A stretch of DNA of 14,321 nt, taken from NCBI GenBank assembly GCA_905480565.1, contig CAJQQW010000394.1, positions 1-14,321 of the forward strand, given 5' to 3'. Below, in pieces: positions 1-7,085 of the stretch (position 1 is its first letter; every line of letters starts with the position of its first letter). Below the pieces are notes generated by a model. It ran no database searches. It saw only the letters and a list, made by a program, of their open reading frames with translations, and was not told the origin of the DNA. Source of the stretch: an uncultured Halioglobus sp. (lineage in GTDB: Bacteria; Pseudomonadota; Gammaproteobacteria; Pseudomonadales; Halieaceae). Made by a program: the position numbers and the translations under genes.

Positions 1-329
1 TTGAACGCTTGTTCATTTTCGAAAAAAATAATCTGGCTGTATGCCTGACCTCCCAGCTGTGCACCCAACGTGAGCTGCGTCACCGTGGAATTTCCAACAT
101 GTTTGTCCGCGACAAACACCTTACCCTCGCCGTAGGCACCCCCTACAACAAAACCGGCCTTACCCACTGTGGGATATATCGCAAAGCCATATGCAGTCTT
201 AAAATACTCGCCACTCTGGCCTGCGTTCTTGAACACATTGATAGCATCAGCATAGCTGTTACCCCAGGCCGAAGACGCAAAGGCGAACAGCAAAAAGCTG
301 GCGAACAGAACTTTGACTTGCGTATACAT
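1..329 (-). CDS. SYLF-domain (YSC84-like) secreted protein, partial
   Basis: N-terminal 109 residues of a protein whose 3' end lies beyond the window edge. It starts with a Sec-type signal peptide: charged start, hydrophobic run VLFASFLLFAFA, and likely cleavage after SSAWG. The mature part matches the SYLF/Ysc84 lipid-binding domain: an AYGFAIYPTVGKAGF stretch near residues 41-55, a GGAYGEGKVFV strand, then QLTLGAQLGGQAYSQIIFF near residues 83-101. Bacterial family members are exported and of unclear physiological role; the domain binds phosphoinositides in eukaryotes. The ATG at 327-329 is preceded by GAGAGG about 9 bases upstream, which supports this start. It lies 81 bases downstream of the gap gene on the same strand and could be co-transcribed. 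The family call is firm; the function is not known. Confidence 0.88.
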   Translation of the reverse strand, partial: MYTQVKVLFASFLLFAFASSAWGNSYADAINVFKNAGQSGEYFKTAYGFAIYPTVGKAGFVVGGAYGEGKVFVADKHVGNSTVTQLTLGAQLGGQAYSQIIFFENEQAF

Positions 330-410
330 TGGTTAAAACCTCTCATCGGGTGGCGGAATCAACCGCATTATGCAGCAGGACTTATGGCCTATTCTGTGGA
401 CGACAACAGA

Positions 411-1412
411 TCAGGTCAAGCCTGAGAAGCGGGCAAGAAGATCGCACACTCGGCAGGAATACCCCCATTCATTATCGTACCAGTTTAAAACCCTTAGGTA
501 ACGCCCGCCGGTAATACCCGTAAACCCTGAGTCATAAATCGACGAATGAGCATTACCAATGATGTCGGTGGAGACGATCGGCACGTCACTATACTGCAAA
601 ATACCCTGCAGGCGGCTTGACTCAGAGGCCTGTAAAACGACCTCGTTAACATCGGAAACGCTTACGCGACGCGAAAGTCTCGCGAATAGATCGACAACAG
701 AGCCGTCTGGCACCGGCACCCGCGCAGCGATACCATGCAGCTTGCCCGCAAGGCCGGGCAGTACCTCACCCACCGCTTTGGCTGCTCCGGTAGACGTGGG
801 AATAATATTTTCCGCCGCTGCACGGCTGCGGCGCCAATCTGAATGCGGTACATCCGCCAGACGCTGATCGTTGGTATAGGCGTGCACAGTGTTGATTACG
901 CCCTCTTCAATACCAAAGGCATCATCGAGTACCCGCGCCATCGGGGCCAGGCAATTGGTGGTACAACTCGCATTGGATACCAGTTGATGAGTAGCGCTCA
1001 AACCTTCATCATTTACTCCCAGCACTACCGTATAGTCGACGGGATCCTTGGCGGGAACCGTTAGCACTACGCGCTGCGCTCCTGCTTTTAAATGTCCCTC
1101 GAGTTGTTTCCGCTTACGGAATACACCAGTAGCCTCCACGACTGCGTCAATTCCAAGCTCAGACCATGGCAAGTCCGCTGGACTGGACTCGTTAAGCAGT
1201 TTTACGCAGCCCTTGTCGGTAACGAAATGATCTTCTTCCAACACAAGCCGTTTCCCGAATGGCCCCATGACCGTATCGTACGCCAGCAGGTAACGCAGAG
1301 CGTCGTTATCGAAAAGGTCATTGATGGCTACAACCTCCATGTCGTCCCTGTCTTCGATAATGCGGAATACGGACCGCCCGATACGCCCAAAGCCGTTGAT
1401 AGCAATTCTCAT
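411..1412 (-). CDS. gap: Glyceraldehyde-3-phosphate dehydrogenase, type I, catalytically intact
   Basis: A 333-residue protein of normal GAPDH length. It oxidises glyceraldehyde 3-phosphate to 1,3-bisphosphoglycerate with NAD(P) and phosphate (or the reverse) in the cytoplasm. Visible motifs are the Rossmann NGFGRIGR at 6-13, Asp32 after the second strand (favouring NAD), the catalytic SNASCTTNC with Cys150, HAYTNDQ with catalytic His177, the phosphate-site STGAAK at 207-212, Arg231, and WYDNEWGYS at 311-319. VP at the position equivalent to Leu187-Pro188 also fits NAD preference. A longer frame exists upstream, but the start at MRIAINGFG is set by family alignment and by an ATGA overlap with the stop of the preceding gene. 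That overlap suggests translational coupling to the GAPDH-like paralogue upstream. Glycolytic versus gluconeogenic role cannot be decided from sequence. Confidence 0.95.
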   Translation of the reverse strand: MRIAINGFGRIGRSVFRIIEDRDDMEVVAINDLFDNDALRYLLAYDTVMGPFGKRLVLEEDHFVTDKGCVKLLNESSPADLPWSELGIDAVVEATGVFRKRKQLEGHLKAGAQRVVLTVPAKDPVDYTVVLGVNDEGLSATHQLVSNASCTTNCLAPMARVLDDAFGIEEGVINTVHAYTNDQRLADVPHSDWRRSRAAAENIIPTSTGAAKAVGEVLPGLAGKLHGIAARVPVPDGSVVDLFARLSRRVSVSDVNEVVLQASESSRLQGILQYSDVPIVSTDIIGNAHSSIYDSGFTGITGGRYLRVLNWYDNEWGYSCRVCDLLARFSGLT

Positions 1413-2431
1413 GACTTGGCCGCCTGCTGATCCAACTGCCCGTAAAGACGCACCAGATCCAGCAATCGAGAGGCATGCCCCAAAGTTTCGTACCAACTCA
1501 GCGTTTTAATAGTATGACCACCCGCCTTGATAGTGCCTCTGAGGTCGAATACTACGGAGGCCGAATTGCCAATCACATCCGAGGAAACAATGGGGTCTTC
1601 CACAGTATCAACCACTCCGGGACTCTGCGACGCGGCAGCACACATTGCACTATTTATCTCCTCGACACCCACCGTGCCGTCTTCCAACACAAGATTCACA
1701 TCCAGTAGACAGCCTTCCTGCACAGGCACATTCAGCGCCCACGTCATGATCTTGTCTTCAAAGGCAGGCAATATATTACTTATCCAGCGTGACGCCTCAT
1801 GTGTATTGGGAATAATATTTTTAGCTGCCGACCGACTGCGCCGAAAGTCGCTACCGGCGTAATCCTGCAAAGCCTGGTCAGAGGTAAACGAATGGATTGT
1901 CGTCATACTCGCGCATTGTATTGCAACATGTTGAGAAAGACCGTGCAGCAAGAGACACAGCGCCGTCGTCGTCGGTGAGCCTGCAGATATCATTCTATCG
2001 CTCGCTTGGGCCGCTGCCCCATTTATCGTCGGGACAACAATTCTGTCTATGGCGTCCAAAGGCAACGTACGCAGCACGACGCGCCCGGCACCGTTGGACA
2101 GATGCTCTTCCATACTGCGCTGGTCACGAAACCGGCCAGTCGCGTCAATCACCGCATCGACCGAAAAAATATCCCAAGGCATTTCAGCGGGCCGGTCAAT
2201 CTGCATCAATCGGGCACGAAAGCGCGGATTGACAAGAAAATTTCCCTCCAGCTTATACCGCGTCGGATCCGTTACCTCAGAGCGGAGCAGATAATGCAGG
2301 ATTTCGGGCTCCCCAATATCCGCAATCGCGACCACCTCTACGTCATCGCCCCCAGAGGCCAAATCATAGATTTGGCGGCCCACCTGGCCAAAGCCCATGA
2401 TGCCAACCCTGAAGGGCCGCTTATCAGCCAT
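1409..2431 (-). CDS. GAPDH-family protein lacking the catalytic cysteine
   Basis: A 340-residue full-length GAPDH-fold protein that should not have normal dehydrogenase activity. It keeps the NAD-binding GFGQVGR at 13-19, Asp38, and the HSFTSDQ motif with His180. The motif that should read SNASCTTNC reads SAGSPTTTA at 149-157, so the nucleophile is Pro153 and the second cysteine is Ala. The Arg of the substrate-phosphate site is Asn (ALNVPV), the inorganic-phosphate motif STGAAK reads THEASR, and WYDNEWGYS reads WYETLGHAS with one residue fewer. The frame is intact, so this looks like a maintained protein with a new role rather than a decaying gene. The start ATG has GGGGAGG 9 bases upstream. 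It overlaps the active gap gene by 4 bases. A role as a partner subunit or NAD-sensing regulator of the active enzyme is inference only. Confidence 0.93.
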   Translation of the reverse strand: MADKRPFRVGIMGFGQVGRQIYDLASGGDDVEVVAIADIGEPEILHYLLRSEVTDPTRYKLEGNFLVNPRFRARLMQIDRPAEMPWDIFSVDAVIDATGRFRDQRSMEEHLSNGAGRVVLRTLPLDAIDRIVVPTINGAAAQASDRMISAGSPTTTALCLLLHGLSQHVAIQCASMTTIHSFTSDQALQDYAGSDFRRSRSAAKNIIPNTHEASRWISNILPAFEDKIMTWALNVPVQEGCLLDVNLVLEDGTVGVEEINSAMCAAASQSPGVVDTVEDPIVSSDVIGNSASVVFDLRGTIKAGGHTIKTLSWYETLGHASRLLDLVRLYGQLDQQAAKS

Positions 2432-2600
2432 GCTGCAATACCTCCCCTTGCGAATGCCCTGCCCGGCGCAGCCTTATTCTCTCTTGCTCAGGCAAAATCT
2501 TCCAGACCGACGTCGGATCAGATACATCGCCAGAAGCGTTGTAATGTTCAGGGCATCGTCGAGGGGATAGAGGCCGGCACCAGAAAGAAAGCAAGCGTAC
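2432..2600. other. Intergenic region between HD-GYP gene and GAPDH pair
   Basis: A 169-base gap on the leader side of the GAPDH-like gene. It contains the perfect 10-base palindrome CCGACGTCGG at 2507-2516, a possible operator, and the strong ribosome binding site of the downstream gene near 2441-2449. I see no convincing promoter hexamer pair and no U-tailed hairpin, so whether the GAPDH pair is read from its own promoter or from the HD-GYP transcript is open. Confidence 0.4.
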
Positions 2601-3887
2601 TTAAAAAGCGCCCTGGGCGACCTCGGCAACCTGCGTCAGATCGATGCCGTAGGCCTGTGGCTCCAGGCTTTTCGTGATATGGAGCGGGGTTGCGCTATCG
2701 CCCGTACCATCATCATGCAGATCAATCACACGAGGCTGCGGAATACGGTTTTTCTTTCTGTCCAGCAGGAGTAGCACTTTGGGGCGTAACCGCCGTGTGC
2801 GATATTCTGCGACAACGACACCTACTTCCCCCGAGGATAGCTCTACCAACGTCCCAGCGGGATAAATACCTACCGCCTGAATAAAGGTCTCAACCAATTC
2901 CGCCTGGAAGTCCTGATCGCGCGAGTGGTACAACAATTTAATGGCATCACTCGGCGCAATCGCTTCGGCATACTGCCTGTTGCTAGTTAGCGCATCGTAG
3001 GTATCGACAATACCTGCTATACGCGCAAATACCGGAATAGAATCACCTACCAGGCCGCTCGGATAACCCGAACCGTCGTAGCGTTCATGATGACATGCCA
3101 CCATCTCGATGACGTCCTGATTCATAACGCCGCACTCCTCGAGAATCTGCAAGCCATGATTGATGTGGCCTGCCACTTTTTCTATCTCCAATTCGGTCAA
3201 CTCACGATCCGCCTGCAATAGCTCGGGATCCACACGCAGCTTGCCGATGTCCATCAGGAGGCAACCCATGGCGAGGGAGCGCAGATCCTGACGCGATAGA
3301 CCCACTTGCCGGCCCAGTGAAACAGCCCACATAGATGCACTCAGGGCGTGCTGATACGTGTACTGGTCATGTTGCTTGAGCCGACTCACCCACAGGCAAG
3401 CGTCCGGATTACGACTGATACTGTCGACCACCGGCTCCACCGATTTTCGCAGCTTGATGAAATTGAGTTTCTCTCCATCACTGACATTGTCAAAGATATC
3501 GTCAATATCTAGGATTAACGTGCTGAGAGCCTGCTGCGCCCGCGGGTTTTCTTCCTCCCAGGCACCGCCGTCGTCATAGGGGCGAAGCTTGCGACCCTTG
3601 AATATCTCGTCAAGCGGCACACGCGGCCGATCGGGATTAAGCTTTTTAGAGCCCTGTTTGCTAGTTTGCTTCTGCAAAACATGACGATTCTGCAGCCCTA
3701 CCTTTTGGCTACGCCTAAAATCGACATGTACGTGCTTACAATACTTTTGCAGACGCAAGATATCGTCTGTGCTTTCAATCACAAAACCTTGAGTGATGAA
3801 CGGTGTTTCCAACCAAGGGCGATCCAAACCGCTGACAAACATGCCAACGCTGAGCTCACTGGTTGCCACTTTTTGGGTCTTCAGCAT
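2601..3887 (-). CDS. DUF3391 + HD-GYP domain protein (cyclic-di-GMP phosphodiesterase family, altered HD motif)
   Basis: A 428-residue cytoplasmic protein. Residues 1 to about 90 match DUF3391 (KVATSELSVGMFVSGLDRPW opening), the usual N-terminal partner of HD-GYP domains. Residues about 145-345 are the HD-GYP domain: H180, LLMDIGK at 210-216, GHINHG at 240-245, HHERYDGSGYPSGL at 266-279, and DTYDALTSNR at 295-304. HD-GYP enzymes hydrolyse cyclic-di-GMP. Here the GYP and HH motifs are intact, but the signature His of the HD pair is Met212 (MD instead of HD), so metal binding and activity may be changed. A frame 70 codons longer exists, but the start at MLKTQ fits the family and has AAAGGG upstream. 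It is transcribed divergently from the sugar dehydrogenase gene. Membership is firm; enzymatic activity is uncertain. Confidence 0.92.
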   Translation of the reverse strand: MLKTQKVATSELSVGMFVSGLDRPWLETPFITQGFVIESTDDILRLQKYCKHVHVDFRRSQKVGLQNRHVLQKQTSKQGSKKLNPDRPRVPLDEIFKGRKLRPYDDGGAWEEENPRAQQALSTLILDIDDIFDNVSDGEKLNFIKLRKSVEPVVDSISRNPDACLWVSRLKQHDQYTYQHALSASMWAVSLGRQVGLSRQDLRSLAMGCLLMDIGKLRVDPELLQADRELTELEIEKVAGHINHGLQILEECGVMNQDVIEMVACHHERYDGSGYPSGLVGDSIPVFARIAGIVDTYDALTSNRQYAEAIAPSDAIKLLYHSRDQDFQAELVETFIQAVGIYPAGTLVELSSGEVGVVVAEYRTRRLRPKVLLLLDRKKNRIPQPRVIDLHDDGTGDSATPLHITKSLEPQAYGIDLTQVAEVAQGAF

Positions 3888-4217
3888 TTTTAAATGCCCT
3901 TTTCTCTTACTACCAGAGCAGTCGATATGTGACGCAAGTAACTGACAAATATGGACTTTGTCTAACCTCTCTAGCCCGAATTTATGCGTTTGCCGGGCAA
4001 CTGTCCACCTGTAAGTGGCGTTTTCTGCAGAAAATTCCCGGAAATGCGACCAAGGCCAGTTTCTGGCCCTTCCGGTGAGCACAACGCACAGCCGCATAAG
4101 CTCACAGCGGCTGCGAAATGGTCTGTCTATGGGGAGAAACCAGCCGGCTCTGTGCTATATTCTGACGCCGGTGGACGTCGTCCACTGCGTAACGCTAAAC
4201 AACAGAGACCACTTGCT
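3888..4217. promoter_or_regulatory. Divergent intergenic region with clustered inverted repeats
   Basis: 330 bases without a convincing gene, between the divergent HD-GYP and PQQ-dehydrogenase genes. Reading right, it holds the perfect 14-base palindrome TTTTCTGCAGAAAA (4021-4034), TTCC-C-GGAA (4035-4043), GGCCAG-TTT-CTGGCC (4054-4068), CAGCCGC...GCGGCTG (4089-4095 and 4107-4113), and GTGGAC-GTC-GTCCAC (4171-4185). Both promoters should lie here. The dyads could be operators or leader structures; none matches a regulator site I can name with confidence. Confidence 0.6.
4153..4161 (+). promoter_or_regulatory. Candidate extended -10 promoter element for the PQQ dehydrogenase gene
   Basis: TGCTATATT fits an extended -10 (TGnTATAAT) with one mismatch in the hexamer. 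I find no clear -35 at 16-18 bases upstream, which extended -10 promoters can tolerate. It would give a leader of about 50 bases, starting inside or just before the inverted repeat at 4171-4185. Confidence 0.35.
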
Positions 4218-5726
4218 ATGCGTAGCCTTTACATCGCCCTGGGCCTTCTCGCTTTTGCACCCGTCGGTGTAGTTGCTGCCCTGGTAGCCAGCGGGACAGT
4301 AGACGCAAACAGCCTGAGCATGATGCTCAACCTCATGACGGGCGCTGATGGCCCCACCGCGGACGAGAGCACCCTGGCGAGGCGCTACGAAGTGCCCGAT
4401 GGCTTTCAGCTTTCGCTTTACACGGCAGACCTGCCCCGCGCTCGCTTCCTGCGTTTTACACCGGGAGGTGATCTTCTGGTCAGCAGACCCCACGAAGGCG
4501 ACATCGTGCTGCTGGAAAAAGATTTGGACGGAGATGGCCGCCCCGATGGCACAAGAACATTGCTCGCAAATCTGCAACGCCCTCTTGGTATTGATATTCA
4601 CGACAACTGGCTTTACATCGCGGAATCTGGGCGCGTCAGTAAAATCCGCTTCGACAGCGCAAGTGGCCAGACCAGTGGTGAATTGCAAACGGTTGTGCCG
4701 AACTTGACCGATGACGGCAATCACTGGTCCAAGACACTGCGTATCGGCCCTGATGAACAGCTTTATTTAAGCCAGGGCTCGACCTGTAACATATGCGAGG
4801 AAGAGGACCAGCGGCGTGCCACCATGATGCGTTTTGAACTGGACGGCAGTGACGGCGAGATCATTGCCACGGGCCTGCGCAACAGCGTTGGCTTCGACTG
4901 GGCCCCCTGGGATCAAGCCCTGTATGCCACCGACAATGGACGGGATTTACTGGGGGACGATACTCCACCCTGTGAGCTAAACCACATACAGCCGGGTAAA
5001 TTTTATGGCTGGCCCTATTTTTACGGTAACAACATTGCAGATCCTGACATGAACGCGGATCCGCAGGCTGCTGAGCGCTCGCCTACACAACCGGTACATC
5101 CGTTTCGCGCACATAATGCCCCGTTGGGCATCACCTTCCTCGAAGCCTCCGAACTGCCCGATACCTATACAAAGAGCGCCCTTGTTGCACTGCACGGCTC
5201 GTGGAACCGAAGTTCACTGGACGGTTACAAGGTAGTTTCTCTGCACTGGACACCGGCAGGAATAGAAGAACGAGATTTCCTCACTGGGTTCCTGCGAGAC
5301 GGAGAGATCAGCGGGCGCCCGGTTGACGTCGCGCAAGCGCCGGATGGCTCTATTTATATATCGGACGACTATGCTGGAGCGATTTATCGTGTTACCTATG
5401 AGCCGGACCGTGAAGGCTCCGCTCTACCTATGCCACAACCCATCAGCCGTCTCGACGAGACGCCGCCGCAATGGCTTGCGAATGCAGACCTACCCGCGAT
5501 GGCGAGCAGTGGCGAGATGCTGTACCAGAAATTGGGCTGTCGCAGCTGTCATGACGAAGGAGAAAACCCCAGTCGGCTCGATGCACTGTCCACCCGGCTC
5601 GGCTACAGCGCAACGATCAATGCCCTTGCCTACCCACAAGCACCTATGCCAGTGTTTCCGCTCAGCGATACCGAACGGCGCGAACTAGCGGTATACCTGC
5701 TGTGGAATCCAGAGAGCGCAGATTGA
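4218..5726 (+). CDS. PQQ-dependent sugar dehydrogenase with C-terminal cytochrome c domain
   Basis: A 502-residue exported or membrane-anchored protein. Residues 5-26 form a hydrophobic signal/anchor segment. Residues about 55-395 match the soluble aldose/sorbosone dehydrogenase (GDH-B, YliI-like) beta-propeller that oxidises sugars with pyrroloquinoline quinone: YEVPDGFQLSLYTADL, a calcium-loop-like DLDGDGRPD at 102-110, NHWSKTLRIGPD around the expected catalytic His169, STCNICEE at 188-195, and HGSWNRS at 326-332. Residues about 432-502 form a cytochrome c domain with haem motif CRSCH at 441-445 and probable axial Met477. The fusion would pass electrons from PQQ straight to a haem in the periplasm. 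The start at MRSLYIA puts the signal segment at the N-terminus; a longer frame from 3984 is not supported. No PQQ synthesis gene is in the window, and the substrate is unknown. It ends 5 bases before the next gene. Confidence 0.9.
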   Translation: MRSLYIALGLLAFAPVGVVAALVASGTVDANSLSMMLNLMTGADGPTADESTLARRYEVPDGFQLSLYTADLPRARFLRFTPGGDLLVSRPHEGDIVLLEKDLDGDGRPDGTRTLLANLQRPLGIDIHDNWLYIAESGRVSKIRFDSASGQTSGELQTVVPNLTDDGNHWSKTLRIGPDEQLYLSQGSTCNICEEEDQRRATMMRFELDGSDGEIIATGLRNSVGFDWAPWDQALYATDNGRDLLGDDTPPCELNHIQPGKFYGWPYFYGNNIADPDMNADPQAAERSPTQPVHPFRAHNAPLGITFLEASELPDTYTKSALVALHGSWNRSSLDGYKVVSLHWTPAGIEERDFLTGFLRDGEISGRPVDVAQAPDGSIYISDDYAGAIYRVTYEPDREGSALPMPQPISRLDETPPQWLANADLPAMASSGEMLYQKLGCRSCHDEGENPSRLDALSTRLGYSATINALAYPQAPMPVFPLSDTERRELAVYLLWNPESAD

Positions 5727-5731
5727 CAGAA

Positions 5732-6289
5732 ATGCTGCGTCATCTGCCCAACGGTCTTACTGTTCTGCGACTCCTGTTGGCCGCCCCCCTCGGGCTAATG
5801 ATACTGCGCGGTGATTATGCCTCAGCACTGACCATTGGTTGCCTCGCTGGCATGACGGACGCCCTTGACGGGTTTCTCGCCAGACGACTCAATGCCCAGT
5901 CGAGACTGGGGGCAGCGCTGGATCCTGTGGCCGACAAAATACTAATTACCGTGACTTTCGTGTGCTTCGCACAGATTGGGCTGGCGCCGTGGTACCTGGC
6001 GATTATCGTCTTTTCCAGAGACATAATTATCGTTATTGGCGCTATCTCTTATCACAAGATGATCGGCCCGTTCGAGTTCAGGGCCACCCGGCTAAGCAAG
6101 GGAAATATGTTTGTACAGATCAGTTTCTGCGTTCTCGTATTACTGGCGCAAGTTATCGAAGGGGTGCCGCCAATACTTTTGTTCAGTTGTATGGTGGCCG
6201 TATTGTTCTTTGCGGTCGCTAGCGGTCTGGATTACGCACTGTCCTGGACCATCAAGGCCCTACAATTTCGTAAGGCCCGCAGACCATAA
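5732..6289 (+). CDS. CDP-alcohol phosphatidyltransferase (PgsA-like)
   Basis: A 185-residue integral membrane protein of the CDP-alcohol phosphotransferase family, which joins a CDP-diacylglycerol phosphatidyl group to an alcohol such as glycerol phosphate. The full catalytic signature D-x2-DG-x2-AR-x8-G-x3-D-x3-D is present at residues 43-68 (D43, D46, G47, A50, R51, G60, D64, D68). Hydrophobic stretches around 10-25, 30-42, 70-82, 86-104, 126-142 and 146-172 fit the usual six membrane helices. I chose ATG 5732, giving MLRHLPNGLTVLR at the N-terminus as in homologues. TTG 5723, overlapping the previous stop, has a better-spaced AGAGAG and is an alternative. The acceptor alcohol cannot be told from sequence; the YbhP-like neighbour supports a phospholipid role. 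Confidence 0.87.
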   Translation: MLRHLPNGLTVLRLLLAAPLGLMILRGDYASALTIGCLAGMTDALDGFLARRLNAQSRLGAALDPVADKILITVTFVCFAQIGLAPWYLAIIVFSRDIIIVIGAISYHKMIGPFEFRATRLSKGNMFVQISFCVLVLLAQVIEGVPPILLFSCMVAVLFFAVASGLDYALSWTIKALQFRKARRP

Positions 6290-6323
6290 CTGTGAATTCT
6301 CTAATCTTACGGATCACAGCATT

Positions 6324-7085
6324 GTGAATTCAGAGCATAAAATTCATGTATTGACATACAATATCCACAAGGGTTACTGCAGCGGCAATCGCAGGTTTAT
6401 GCTCGATTCGATGCGCGAGCGTATTGCAGAAACTGGCGCGGACATTGTATTTCTACAAGAGATTCATGGCATAGCGATCAAGAGTCAAGCGAAACGCCGG
6501 CGATTCTCGTACCCGGACGAGCCACATTTCGAGTATCTGGCCAACGAAGCCTGGCCACACTTTGCCTACGGTCGAAACGCCATCTATCGAAAGGGTGACC
6601 ATGGCAATGCCATTCTCAGCATGTATCCCTTTGCCAGTTGGGAAAATATAGATATTTCGATTTTTCCGCGGTCAAGTCGCAGTATTCTGCATGGCGTGAT
6701 TGAGCTTCCGCACAAGAACACACGACTGCACACCTTGTGCGTTCACCTTGGGTTGCTCGAACAAGAACGGAAGGAGCAACTGCAGGTTCTGACCGACAGA
6801 ATCAACAACCATGTTCCCAGAGAAGAGCCAATGATAATAGCGGGCGATTTCAATGACTGGCGGCGTCGGGCGGAGCAGCATCTTCACGCAGATTTGGGCC
6901 TGCGTGAACTATTCGTGCAGCTGCGAGGAAGACATGCCCTCTCCTACCCTGTCTGGCGTCCTTTGCTCCCCGTGGATCGAATCTACTACAGGGGCCTTGA
7001 ACCCGCCTCATGCCAGCGCCTTAACACAGGTCCCTGGCGCGAACTTTCTGACCATGCCGCCCTGTTCGGGATATTTCATGTTTAA
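6324..7085 (+). CDS. ybhP: YbhP-like endonuclease/exonuclease/phosphatase-family protein
   Basis: A 253-residue protein of the EEP (DNase I-like, Mg-dependent phosphoesterase) fold. Residue blocks match E. coli YbhP as I recall it: TYNIHKGY near the start, NRRFMLDSMRERI, FLQEIHG with the metal-binding Glu, HFAYGRNAIY, GDHGNAILS, LCVHLGLLEQER, AGDFNDWRRRA, LPVDRIYYRG and the terminal LSDHAALF carrying the catalytic Asp-His. All EEP catalytic motifs (N, E, GDFN, SDH) are present. In E. coli, ybhP lies beside the cardiolipin synthase gene clsB; here the neighbour is a CDP-alcohol phosphatidyltransferase 34 bases upstream, so a phospholipid or phosphodiester substrate is suggested, though not shown. 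The start is GTG 6324 with a weak GGA 10 bases upstream. The longer frame from 6111 only overlaps the previous gene. Confidence 0.88.
   Translation: MNSEHKIHVLTYNIHKGYCSGNRRFMLDSMRERIAETGADIVFLQEIHGIAIKSQAKRRRFSYPDEPHFEYLANEAWPHFAYGRNAIYRKGDHGNAILSMYPFASWENIDISIFPRSSRSILHGVIELPHKNTRLHTLCVHLGLLEQERKEQLQVLTDRINNHVPREEPMIIAGDFNDWRRRAEQHLHADLGLRELFVQLRGRHALSYPVWRPLLPVDRIYYRGLEPASCQRLNTGPWRELSDHAALFGIFHV

Noticed and set aside
1413..1496. 28-codon N-terminal extension of the active gap gene
   Set aside because: It overlaps the upstream paralogue and would place residues before the conserved MRIAINGFGRIG start.
2006..2677. A 223-codon plus-strand open frame
   Set aside because: It runs antisense across the GAPDH-like gene and the end of the HD-GYP gene and resembles no family.
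3984..4217. 78-codon upstream extension of the PQQ dehydrogenase frame
   Set aside because: It would bury the signal/anchor segment inside the protein and crosses the inverted repeats and the candidate promoter.
4155..4724. A 189-codon minus-strand open frame
   Set aside because: It is antisense to the start of the PQQ dehydrogenase gene, with no domain features.
6111..6323. 71-codon upstream extension of the YbhP-like frame
   Set aside because: It overlaps the phosphatidyltransferase coding region in another frame and has no match to YbhP, whose homology starts right after GTG 6324.
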